DNA of 36,770 bases from Zelonia costaricensis (Eukaryota; Euglenozoa; Kinetoplastea; Trypanosomatida; Trypanosomatidae). The translations under genes and the position numbers were made by a program. The stretch lies in NCBI GenBank assembly GCA_030849075.1, contig JASAOO010003291.1, positions 1 through 36,770 of the forward strand, read 5' to 3'. Each line of letters opens with the position of its first letter. The stretch's first letter is position 1. The notes below the pieces were generated by a model, which was given only the letters and a program-made list of their open reading frames with translations, was not told the DNA's origin and did not search any database. Shown one piece after another: positions 17,946 through 28,500 of the stretch.

Positions 17946-18848
17946 ACGGTGAAGTCAAAGGAAGCAGAGGTGCTACTCTTGTACGTGCACCGAGCAGATG
18001 CTGTGACGCTTTAGTGGAAAAGGGGGGTGGGGTGAGGCGAGTGAGGAGCGCGATTGGGGAGGGCGTTGCGTGTTGGACATGGGAGACCGAGGTGACAGAC
18101 TTCATTGTGAAGGCGCCGTCTTGCTGTCATGGCTGGAGTACACGTGCCGGCGGCGAGACCGAAGAAACCTCCTTCGGCGACTTGAGAAAAACAAAAAGTG
18201 CAGAGCGGGGAGCCTCTCCGTGCACACACCAGTTTGGCGTGCTTTTCGAGCCACGCTGTCCATGCGTCTTCATGCGACCGCGTGACTCGATTCCGGTACT
18301 CCGTGGGCGGTCCAGCCGCGTCCCTTCCAATAACGGGTTGCACTTGCTTGGTGCCGTCCCTCCCTCCTGCTGCACGGAGGAGTCCACAGAGAAGCGAGGT
18401 GTGGCGTCACGCACCCGACACCCGGTGCGCATGCACACACGCACACACGCAGAACGCGCCTGGATACTTCTTCGTTGCGCTTGACAAGGTTGGGTCCGCG
18501 CATCCAGCCAGACAAGAGCTGAAGCCGAGTGGGCGAGACAATGTGGAGGGGGGCGGGGGAGGGGGCGAAGGCAAACGAAAAACAACAAGAGCGGCGCACA
18601 CACACACACACAGACAGACACACACGAACGAGCAAACGGGAATGAAGCCAGCGAAGAGCAGGGCGGTGTCCCGTGGGGCGGGAATAAGGGGTTGCCGGTG
18701 CAGCGGGAGGCACTTCTACACAGCCCGTGACTCAAGACAGGCACGGAGGCGAACCAGCGCACGCACACAAACACAAACGCGTCGTGGGTGCGTACAGCCC
18801 ATGTGAGCCCGGCGCACGGACCTCAACCCTAACGACTTTCTCTCCCTT
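17946..18848. other. Spacer between the actin-like gene and the 154-residue membrane protein
   Basis: No gene is supported. The segment has an AC repeat (about 18595-18625), a G-rich plus-strand block (18542-18570) and one 9-base match to the telomeric repeat (AACCCTAAC at 18825-18833), which I take as chance. It should hold the 3' UTR of the membrane-protein gene. Confidence 0.55.
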
Positions 18849-19313
18849 CTACGCTGAGAAGACGCCGGAGCGGCTCTGGTAGCCCTCGGGCGGGCTGAAG
18901 ACAACCGGCTGCGTCAGCTCCGCGCGCGTGTTCTCGACAGCCTGCTTGTGCATGTCGAAGATCTGGTCCATGGTGGCGTTGCGCTCGAACTGCTCGTGCG
19001 GGTTCATGCCGCCGGCGAGCCAGCGATCCTTGCCGATGTTGGCCGAGTACGGCTGCTGGCGGAGGGTCAGGACGACCACCGTCACAATGGCGCCAAAGAC
19101 CATCATGAAGGCCATCACCTGCTCAGGGATAAGCAGCATCATGAAGATGGCCCGCTCGCGGTTCGTGCGCTGCACCGGCTGCAACGAGGACACCTGCGCG
19201 TGTGCGTTCATGTAGCCGTTGCGGTACAGCATGCCCTTTTCTGACGCCCGCGCACCCGGCGAGAAGGCGTGCAGGTACGGCTTTATCTGCCGACGAGTGG
19301 TGAGGCGGAGCAT
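18849..19313 (-). CDS. Small single-pass membrane protein, probably mitochondrial (unassigned)
   Basis: I do not recognise this 154-residue protein. The N-terminus (MLRLTTRRQIKPYLHAFSPG) is basic, lacks acidic residues and is amphipathic, as in mitochondrial presequences. One hydrophobic segment covers about residues 66-84 (VMAFMMVFGAIVTVVVLTL), preceded by a shorter hydrophobic stretch from about 56 (IFMMLLIP). The C-terminal half is soluble and polar (H-E-Q-F-E-R-N-A-T-M-D-Q-I-F-D-M-H) and ends VFSPPEGYQSRSGVFSA. Size and topology resemble the small accessory subunits of kinetoplastid respiratory complexes or ATP synthase, but that is only an analogy. The ATG is the first in frame after a minus-strand pyrimidine tract (about 19372-19400) with the first AG at 19368-19367. 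Real coding is supported by the even composition compared with the flanking repeats. Confidence 0.75.
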   Translation of the reverse strand: MLRLTTRRQIKPYLHAFSPGARASEKGMLYRNGYMNAHAQVSSLQPVQRTNRERAIFMMLLIPEQVMAFMMVFGAIVTVVVLTLRQQPYSANIGKDRWLAGGMNPHEQFERNATMDQIFDMHKQAVENTRAELTQPVVFSPPEGYQSRSGVFSA

Positions 19314-20654
19314 CGGGGGCAGCTCTCTAGTTGCGCGCGAAGTGTGATCCAGTTGGTAGCCTCCTACTTGACCACAAGAGGAGAGGCAAAGGGAGGGAAG
19401 ACGTTCAAGGTGCTGCCTTCGTGCTGCTGTTTTGATGTACTAGTTCTACACTAAGGGTTGCGTGGATGCCCTGTGTGAGGAGCGCGATAACACGGCGACG
19501 CCCACGAGAGATGTGCCCACCCTGTGGACTTCTACTGCACAGTACGCTACACAGTACTACAAAGTGCTACTAATCTGTTTTTCCTTGGAGGGGGGGGGGG
19601 TGGGCGCGAGAGATGAATGTGGTCTGCGCGCACGCACATACACACCCACACAGACTGACAAACGCAGATGAACCACACCTCTGAGAGAGGACGCCAGTGA
19701 AGATGGTGAAGGTGAGAGGCGGAAGGGTGAGGTGTTGACAAGGGGAAGGGGGGGGGGATGGCGCCACCTGCTGGAAAGCAACACGATAGGGAGTTGCACA
19801 ACGGATCCAGAAGAAGAGAGAGAGGCAAGGCATCATCAAGGTGAAGGCATTGTGAACTCGAGATGGAGGAGTGCGCGGTGCATCGTCACACAGACGCTTG
19901 GGAGCCAGGACGGTTTTCCTTTTGGCTCTCCTGTGAGGGTAGCCAGTGTACCGCCTCTCCCTCTCTGCTTCGTTGCGGAACGGTGTGCGCGCTGCAGGAC
20001 AAGACACACGCGCGCACCCTTCTGCTTCTTGCCCACACCACGCAGGCGCCACCGTCAGCAGAGCCTGAGGTGCACGCTCTCTGCATTAATGTGCTTCACG
20101 ACGTTCTAGGTGGGATGGCTGCGGAGGGCGAGAGACAGAGGCAAGAAGAAGAGAGGCGAAACAGCTGTCCCCCAAAGACACCTCGCCTGGAAACACACAA
20201 CACACACACACACACGCACGGGGATGGAAAAACAAAACCCATAACGGAAGGCCACACACGGAGCACCGTGGGAGCAGGAGAGTACACGGAGGACGACACG
20301 CGTCTGCGCAAGAAGAGGGTTGAGGCGGTGCGACGACACTGTACGCCACAGAGCCCCCCCCCCCTCTCCCCAGTGTCCCCCAATCCACACCGCAGCTCGG
20401 GCTCCTTCTTTTTCGTTACATCGAGTACCAATACTGTACATCCCAAGCCAACTCCCACCCACCCACACACACACACACACAGATGCGCGCGGCAGACAGA
20501 GCCGCCATGAGCGTTGGCGTGGGGGAGCTCTGCTGGCTTCGTCCCGGGACGTGGGTGGGTGTGGGTAGATGGGCCACTGGATATGAAGGGGGGGGCCTTC
20601 CCGCGGCATCTTCGTCAACCACGCATCTAAGAAAAAAACAAAGCAGTGGTGTAC
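19314..20654. other. Spacer between the membrane-protein and EFHB-like genes
   Basis: No gene is supported in about 1.3 kb. The segment has G runs (19591-19600 and 19748-19757), AC repeats (20200-20216 and 20463-20480) and a C run near 20356-20365. Frames crossing it are Cys/Ser/Pro-rich and pass through the repeats. It should hold the 3' UTR of the EFHB-like mRNA and the splice signals of the membrane-protein gene. Confidence 0.55.
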
Positions 20655-21878
20655 CTACATGTAGCCCTTCTCGCGGGCCGTGTTCTTGAACTCCTCGATG
20701 CTGCACGTGCTGCCGCCCTTGGCGACCAGCGCAAACACCGTGTCGATGTCGGCGTCCGACATGCCAAACTCGCACTTGTGGCAGAGCTCCCGGATATTCT
20801 CGAGCGGGCGGCCGCCGGCGAAGTACCTGGACTCGACGCCAAGGGAGACAAAGTGGCAGGGGTACAGCAGCTGGTGCGCACGCACGTCGTCCTTCAGCGT
20901 CCCCGACAGCGAGACTGTGCCCGCAGCCGACCGCGACGCCGACGCATCTGTCGACGTGGCAAGGCGCTGCTGCTCTGCCGCCGCCGCCGCCACCGCGCTG
21001 CCGCTGGCCGCCTTCTTGCTCGCTGGCGACTCCGAGGCTATCTGGGCCCAGCCGGACACCAGCTCGCGCACCGTGGGCTGCTCCGTTTGGAAGTAGCTGG
21101 CGGCGGTGCCGGCGGTGCCGACCTTGACCACGCGGCCCCGCTTCTGCGCGTCCCACTCGGCGGGGTCGTCGAAGCCGTAGCTCTTCGCCTTGCCCAGCTC
21201 CCGAGCTACAGTGCTCTTGTAGTCCGCCTCCAGCTTCGAGGCGAGCTGCGTCGCCGAGCCGGTGCGCATCGATGTGGCGGTCGTCTCGCTGGCGTTGACT
21301 GAGGGCATGCCGAAGCGGAACTGCGTCGGATCGATGCCCGGGCCGTCCCAGTTGTAGTTGCGCGTCAGCTGCTCGCCCGCGGGGTGCAGGACATCGACGG
21401 AGCGGTAGCCGGCGAGGATTGTCTGCGTGGAGTCGCCCTTTGTGTGGGTGATGCCGAAGCCACCAAACGGCACCGGCACGGGGTCCTGCGGCACCAGTGC
21501 GTGACCGAGCGGCTTGCGGCGGTGGCTGAGGTACTGCGTCTCGCGCTGGGCGTCAAGGAGGGCCGTCATCTTGTCCGCATACTCCTCGGGCCGCAAGCAA
21601 GCGTCGGCGCCGTCGGCGGCCTTGGCCTTCACACCGTGCCGGATCTCCGGGTCGACCGGCGCATCCTTGGCGAAGCCCCAATGGCGGCGTGATTCCCCAA
21701 CGTCGCACCCGCGGTGGTGGAAGGTGCGGATGTGGTCCGGCGTCACCACGCCGTTGGGGTTGAAGCTGGAGAGCAGCTCCGCCGTCGTCGGCTCGGTCCA
21801 GTCGCCGTGCACGCCGGCGGGACGGAGCTGCGGCGCCACGCGGTTGAGCCGCGCCTGCGTGTTGGCGTACATCGACAT
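20655..21878 (-). CDS. EFHB/CFAP21-like axonemal protein
   Basis: This 407-residue protein resembles EF-hand domain family member B (EFHB, FAP21/CFAP21), which binds inside doublet microtubules of motile cilia. Residues 50-200 hold two loosely repeated units, each with H-x-x-G followed by a Trp and a D-P-x-x-x-x-x-G turn (H54...W67...D77-P78, and H165...W177...D183-P184). Between them lies F-G-I-T-H-T-K-G-D-S-T (141-151). Residues about 205-275 may hold a third, weaker unit (YGFDDPAEW). Residues about 340-405 form an EF-hand-like region (LLYPCHFVSLGVESRYF, then a helix pair ending S-I-E-E-F). Its Ca2+ loop is degenerate, with no D-x-D-x-D, so calcium binding is doubtful. There is no signal peptide or membrane segment. 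A flagellar location is inferred from the family. Two in-frame ATGs (21878 and 21872) sit directly after a CAG acceptor. Confidence 0.66.
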   Translation of the reverse strand: MSMYANTQARLNRVAPQLRPAGVHGDWTEPTTAELLSSFNPNGVVTPDHIRTFHHRGCDVGESRRHWGFAKDAPVDPEIRHGVKAKAADGADACLRPEEYADKMTALLDAQRETQYLSHRRKPLGHALVPQDPVPVPFGGFGITHTKGDSTQTILAGYRSVDVLHPAGEQLTRNYNWDGPGIDPTQFRFGMPSVNASETTATSMRTGSATQLASKLEADYKSTVARELGKAKSYGFDDPAEWDAQKRGRVVKVGTAGTAASYFQTEQPTVRELVSGWAQIASESPASKKAASGSAVAAAAAEQQRLATSTDASASRSAAGTVSLSGTLKDDVRAHQLLYPCHFVSLGVESRYFAGGRPLENIRELCHKCEFGMSDADIDTVFALVAKGGSTCSIEEFKNTAREKGYM

Positions 21879-21915
21879 CTGAGAGCAGAGAGTGTGGGGG
21901 GGAGGGGGGAGGAAG
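21879..21915 (-). promoter_or_regulatory. Candidate trans-splice acceptor abutting the EFHB-like ATG
   Basis: The minus strand has a dense pyrimidine tract (21888-21915), then ACACTCTCTGCTCTCAG immediately before ATG, with AG at 21880-21879. If this AG is used, the spliced leader joins directly to the start codon with no gene-encoded 5' UTR. A second in-frame ATG lies two codons later. Confidence 0.5.
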
Positions 21916-22581
21916 ATAAAGGAATGGCCGAGGGCGGAGGAGTGTGGGGTGAGCGTGCAACGAGGCTGCGAGGGGCGGAGTGGGTCTGTGTGAAGGTGGG
22001 GGGAGGGGGGGGGCACGGCACGGCACGGCAGAGGTGCGCTCAAGAAAAAAACAGAAGAACAGGAGACACGAGAACGACAACAACAAGGCGCGCGGTCCGC
22101 GGGTGCTTGTCGCGCCAGCGTGCATAATCGTGCAAGCAAGGGGAGACAAGGGCAGGTGCCGAAAAAAAAGGGGGAGAGCGAGTACACAGATCGGACGCGA
22201 CGAGCCAGTCAGTCGGTAACATCCTCGACGCGCGTGGGCATGTGGGGAGGCAGCGGCTGATACGTATGCCCTGTGCGGAAACCCCGTATCTCCTCCGTCA
22301 CTTGCACGAAAAGAGGGGGGGGTCTTGCGTCCGTGACTGCGTGAGCGCACGTTGCGGGTGATCGTGTTCGTCATGAGGGAGAGAGAGCGAGGTGAAGGAA
22401 GGACAACGTCGCCAAGCAGTAGCAAACATGTGGGAAAACAAAATCCGTCTCACAAGGAGGCACCGAGTCACCCTTGCCGTGCGGGGTGCCGGCCTTCACC
22501 ACGATGAGCCTCAGTGCGTCGGAGGACGAAACCTGTCACACTCACACACACAAACGCACTCTGGAAGAATGCACACTTCTG
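21916..22581. other. Spacer between the EFHB-like gene and the Piezo stop codon
   Basis: No gene is supported. The segment includes G-rich and purine-rich plus-strand blocks (21990-22015 and 22310-22322) and a poly-A stretch at 22163-22170. It should hold the 3' UTR of the Piezo mRNA. Frames here are short and Pro/Ser/Leu-rich. Confidence 0.55.
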
Positions 22582-25500
22582 CTACACGGCGGCCCCAGGC
22601 ACAGCCGGGGTAACACTGCTTGCCATGCGTGTGTCCTCCGCAGCGTTGTCGCGCGCCGCAGGGCCGCCTTCATCACGGCGGCCTCCCAGCCGGCGCAGCT
22701 GCCCGAGCCGGAAGAGGTCGTCGTGGCCGGCGTCCACGTACATGCAGCGCAGCGAGCCGGTGACGCGGAAGAGCCGCTCGGTTGAGCGGAGCAGGTCGAT
22801 GAGCTCGAGGTAGATGGCGTGCTCCAGGCGCAGATCGCCGTACTCGCGCGCCATGCCGATGCACCGCACCATCCTTTCCAGCGCCGCCGGGTTGGCCATG
22901 TTCGAGAAGATGAGCGTGCTCACCTGGTTGGCCAGCACCGACCGCAGCAGCCGTCCGAGGGCGAGCACGAAGGTAGTGTAAATGGCTACGATGCCGATGC
23001 CCTTCAGGAAGGAGATGCCCATGACAACCGTGTCCGAGATGACGACGAGGTGGAGCGGCACTTGCTCGGACGCCGCCGCCGCCACCGCCGCCGCCGACGC
23101 CGCACCCCCGCCGTCCTCGTAATCAAACGCGTCGCATCCCTCGCCGGTGCTGAGGCAGTGCCACTCCGCCGCGCTGCTCGTGCTCGCCGACGGGATGTTG
23201 CCGGATGGAAACAGTGGGGTGCAGCGCAGGCACCAGTAGCGCACGAGCGCGTTGAGGGCGGCATCGCGGTCGTGGTTCAGCTCGAGCGTGCAGTTGTGCA
23301 GGTTGCGGTGCGGGACGCGAGCGTCGACTGGCAGCCCCTCCAGCCCGCCTGCGCGGTTGAAGAGGAAGGGGCTGTAGAAGTGCGGCAGCGTCGCCGACGT
23401 GACGACGTCCCCAGAGGAGGCGGAGCTGCCGCTGTCTCTCCGTGCGACGGTGTTCGTCCCGTTGGCCTCCTGCTCAAGAATGCGTACCAGGGCGTGCGCG
23501 GTGTCCCACGGAATGGGCCAGCGGCGCACCAGCGACGCCGCCGCCGCCGTCGTCGTTCCGCTAGCGCTGCGGGACACCTCGATGGTGTGCGACATGTACG
23601 CCGCAGAGGTGTTTGCCGCCGCGGCACGCAGGCCGGCGAGCACCTGCCGCACCGCCTGCGGGCTGGCCATCCAGAGGCTGCTGCTGCACGAGGTCAGCTC
23701 CATCAGCTGCACCGCCTGCCCGCGCTGCATCGGGCCGTACGAGCCCAGCGTGGGCCGCGTGCGGGCCACCCACGCCCACCAGTCGTCCGGCGTTGTGGTG
23801 TTGTCGTGTACAGTTGTCACGAAGAAGTCGTGCGCGCCGAAGAAGGAGAGCTGCACCGTAAGCTGCGTGGCGCTGTTCGCGACAGTCGAAGGGTTGTACG
23901 TGGAGTAGTAGAAGAGCGGCCCCAGCAACGCAAGCAGGATGAGGGCGAGGCGACTGCCGCCGAAGACCCACTTGAAGAGCGGGGCGACGGCGTCGCCGAG
24001 GCGCTCCTGGCCGCGGAGCTTCGTCAGGTAGCGCTCCCGGCACTGGTACATGTACACGTACACGTCCTCGAGCGTCAGGTACTCCTGCAGGCACAGCGAG
24101 GTCGGCAGCACCGTCCAGTCCACGAGCGTGCGGACTTCCCAGAGGAACGGCAAGGCGCGGAAAACTGTGAAGCAGGCGTAGCTGACCAGGCTGCCTGGGT
24201 GCGTCGTGAAGGCGTCGCGGCGGCGGTGCACCGGGAAGCCGCGGCACACCTGCGTCACGGAGAGGACGAGGGCCGTCACCTTGAGGGTGAAGTACGCGTT
24301 CCCCGCGGCGTGCGAGGACACCGTGACGGTGTTGCGCCACCACCAGTACAGCAGCATGTAGACGACGGCGCACACGGCGTTCGCCAGCGCCTTGAGCCGC
24401 ATGCTGCGCAGCACGTACAGCATGCGGTCCGCCACAAGCTGCAGAACACTCACGCACAGCAGCAGCGCCATCGGGCCAGGCAAGAGGTTGTTCTGCACGT
24501 TGTCCTGCAGCGTCGACTTGTCGTTCCCCGCCATGCGGCTGTACAGCACAGCGACCACAACGAGCGCGGCCAAGTCGACGACGGTGTAGGAGATGTACCA
24601 GTCCTCGCCCACGCCGGGGACAAGCAGGAGGTTGCGGTAGTAGTCCATGACCAGGGTACGGAGACGGTTTGGGCTCTGCGTAGACGGCATTGGTGCGGAT
24701 GCTGCTGCTGCGGCGGCAGCAGCTGGTGGAAGAGGAGGGATGGGAAGGGGAAGGGGGTTGGGCGACTGGGGAGCGCTGTGAGGTGTGTGCGTCGCCACTG
24801 CTGCCGGCGCGGTCTTAATGTTCGTCGCCGGCGATGCCACACCCGCGCCGCTACGAGCCGCTGCCGTCTCTTCGCTGCCGCCACCACCATGGGTGGTGCC
24901 GTGCTGCAGGACGGTCATGTCTACCACAGCGTCGCCACCACCCTCGCCGCCCTGGCGCCCTTGCTGCTGCTGCTGCGGCTGCTGGAGATGGTCTGACGTG
25001 AAATCGAGCTCGTCCTCGCCGCGGCTCGCGTACACGCCGTGAACGATGCAGACGCGGTCATGCAGAACGAGGACAGCCAGCGTCACGACGTCCATCCAAA
25101 GTGTGTCATACTGCAGCGCGCCGCGGACAGAGGGCACGCTGGTCCAGATCGGGTTACCACGTCCGCTGTCGTACCGCCGTGTGAGCGGCAGCAGCGTCCA
25201 CGCGAGCACCGTCACAAGGGAGGAGTCGGTGCGGTCGTAGAAGGTGATCATGGCCACCACCGCCTTGAGTAAGACCCCCACCACAAGGTACAGCCCAAAG
25301 ACCCGGTAGACGACGCGTGGGGCGTGTGGGTGATAGGCGAGGGCAACAAGCACAACATAGCACAGCCCCACAAGCTCCCACAGACACCCAGTCAACAGCG
25401 TGTTACACAGCGTGCAGACGAGGAGGGCAAGGGGAGTGTGGCGCAGCGCCACGTGTGCCGCTGTCCGCAGCGCATGCCAGCTGAGCCGCCACAGCGTGTC

Positions 25501-28500
25501 CGTCGCGGAGGCTAAAGTGGCGGCATCGGCAGCAGCAGCAGCCCGTCCGCTCCTCCCTACCAACCCCCCACGACGGTGTTCGGCGGGGTGGTACGTGTAG
25601 GCCGCCAGCGCGTTGCACAGCTGCCGCAGCCACCCCGCGCACCGCTGCCGCCACCACAGCGCTGACGCGGAGCTGGGCGCGGAAGGCTCGTGGCCGCTTG
25701 CCCCCACGCCGACCTCGCGCCCGTCAGAGTGCAGGGCCGGCGCATGCGAGGGGAGCCGCCGCGATGCCGCGCCGCTGCCGGTCTCGCCGCGCTCGTCGTC
25801 CACATCCGCCTCATCGTCCACCTCCGTCGTGGGGAAGCCGAGCGGCAGCGCTGGTGGGGTAGGCAGCGTCTCCCGGCCCCCGCGTCTCGGCTCTCCCCCC
25901 ACGTGCGCCGTGACGACTCCGTCCCCGCCCTCGTCCTCGCCGGTCTCGTCGCTCGCCCCATGCCCCCCGCTCTCCCGGCGACGCGTCAGGCTCTCCCCCG
26001 CCACGTCGTCGCCGGCCCGCAGCGCGTCCAGGTACGCGCGGATGTCCCGGTCCACCCGCGCCGCCGCCTCGGTCGCCCGCGCCACGTGTCGCCGCCACTT
26101 CCGCTGCAGCGCGGCGTGACGCTGCTCGCCACGCCGCCGCTCCTCCTCCTGCTCCCGCAGCAGTGCCGCCCCCCACGCCGGGCAGTTGTAGACGCAGTGC
26201 TGCACCCACAGCAGCACAAACAGCACGACGTGCCAGCGCGAAAACACAAGCGCGGCGCCCTCGACCCGCGTGGCATCAGGCGAGAGTCCAACGAACAGGC
26301 CGACCCACGGCGGCAGCCCTGGTAGAGCACCCCGCACAACCGGACACCACGCCGCCAAGGACAGAAGAGGGAGGAGGGCGTACAGGGCAGCGGCGGGACG
26401 CCACCAGCGGAAGAAGTTCCACTGCAGCCGCACGTGCCGCACCGCGAGACCGAAGCCGGCGAGCAGGAGCACCACACTCAGCGCACACGGCGGTGATGTC
26501 TGCGCGGCACCCACCGCCATGGAGCCGCACGCAACGAGGGGCACGAGGCGCGCCACATTCACCACCAGACCACGGCCCACATGCGCGCCACCCGCGACAC
26601 CAGCCGGTGAGCGCTGCACAAGTGCGGCCGTCGCGTTCTCCGTTTCCACGTCCGCTGCGGCCGCCTCGCACCCCACCACCTCGGTGGCTGCCGTCAGCAG
26701 GAAGTCCTCCGCCTGCGCAGACGGCATCCGGGACAGTGAGGCGGCGAGGCGGTCCGGCGCCCCGCGCTGCTGCAAGCGCTGCAGCGCACCCATGCGGCGG
26801 CGCAGCCACGTGATGAAGCTCGGGCCGTGCGGGTGCGAGAGGAGCCGGTCGCTCTCGCCGTCGCGGGGTGCACCGCTGCTGAGGCGCAGCACCGCGCAGG
26901 CGGCTGTGAGTACCCAGCACACGTTCAACAGAGCCGCACCGACCTCTGCAGCTGCTGTGTCGCCACTGGCGGGCTGGTCCGTGGAGGTGACTGTGATGAT
27001 GGTGGCAGTGGTGGCGCTCCTCGGTGCGCTTGGGGTGCTCAACCGCGTCGACGCGGGGACGCTGTCCCTCAACGCGCCGCCGAGCAGCCACGGATGCTGC
27101 TGCAGCGCGGGCAGCGACGGAAGAATCGTGTGCAGGCTGTACAGCACGTAGCTCGACATGAGCAGCGCCGCGGTCGCACCCGTGCAGCAGCGGAAGAGCA
27201 GGTGCGACCGCAGCAGCACGCCACACTCCCGCACATCAGCCGCGAGCCACGTCACCGCCACGAGTCCAGCAGCCCCGCTCCCCAGCGCGACGCGCTGCGA
27301 CAAGGAGAAGAGCACGAGGAGCAGCGGCACGTACAGGTGCGTGGCGGTCGTGCGCTGGACCGCAGCCCACACGCGTGCGGGCTCTGCCACCGCCGCAGGT
27401 GTGTTACGAGCCCGCCACCGAGCCAGCTGCGCGCACTGGAGCTGCAGCGCCTGCACCGCGCCAAGGAGGAGGGGCGCAGCCGCCAGCGCCATCGTCGAAG
27501 GCAGCGATGAGGTGTCTCCGCTGCTGCTGGCTGACAACAGCGACGAGGCGCGGCGGTGGTCTGCCAACACAGCGGCCGTGTGCCGTGATGCGAGTGTGGT
27601 GGGGAAGCTGGGCCGCCACAAGCCGATCACCACCGCCGGCGTCACGCCGATCGAGAGCGGGGCGTCGAGCCAGTCGGGGGCGAACCAGAACTGATACGTC
27701 ACCTGCAGTGTGGCGTGGGTGGCGGCCCCGCTTAGCGTCCAGCTCGGCGCAAGACCGAGCCCAGCGCCAAGCAGGTACAGCGCGGTCAGCACGCTGGGCC
27801 GCTGCAGCGCCGCGCCCGCCATCGCCGCGAGGAGGACCAGCTGTAGCCCATCCGCCAGCACCTGTGGCCACCACGCAAAAAAGCGCCGCCACGTCCAGGC
27901 ACTGCCTTGAGACGCCCCGGCGTCCGCCGCCGCCTCCGGCGCGCCCACGAGCGTGCTGGGCAGCGGGTACGGGCTAGCGGCCACTGTGGCCAGCACAATC
28001 ACGACCCACCACGGGATCGCCAGCGGCGTCAGCCAGGTTGCCGAGTTCGCCGGCAGGCCCAAGTCCTCGGCGCACCGGCTTTCCGAACCCGCAGGGCAGC
28101 CCAAACCACGCAGCAGCCGCCACAGCAGCGGGCGCACCGGCGCGAACTCGGCCGTCAGCATCGCCATCAGGACGAGTCCGCAGTACCCGACGAGGAGGAA
28201 GCGGCGCCAGAGGTAGGCGAGTCGGTGCCAGCGCAGGTGCTGCAGCAGCGCCGCGGCGAACAGGAGGAGCACCAGCAGCGAGACGCTCGCGCACCGCGGC
28301 AGCAGCAGCACCATCCACGCGAGCACCACAGCCCCGGCCACGCGGTACACGGCATGCCCCAAACGTGCCCACCGGCAGCGGTACACGAGGCACTGCGCCA
28401 CCGCAGTCCAGTCCGTCAGCCACGTCGGCTCGTAGCGGCTGCACCACATCAGTACGAGCTGGGCGTAGAGGTACGGCACACAGTCCGCCCAGCCGAAGGC

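Noticed and set aside
18825..18833. AACCCTAAC as an interstitial telomere or element scar
   Set aside because: It is a single 9-base match in a spacer with no nearby element features; most likely chance.
22819..24996. Long plus-strand open frame (725 codons) opposite the Piezo 3' half
   Set aside because: It is antisense to a well-supported Piezo frame, Arg/His/Val/Gly-rich, has no domain motifs and would break the one-strand gene order. GC-rich coding DNA commonly leaves antisense frames open.
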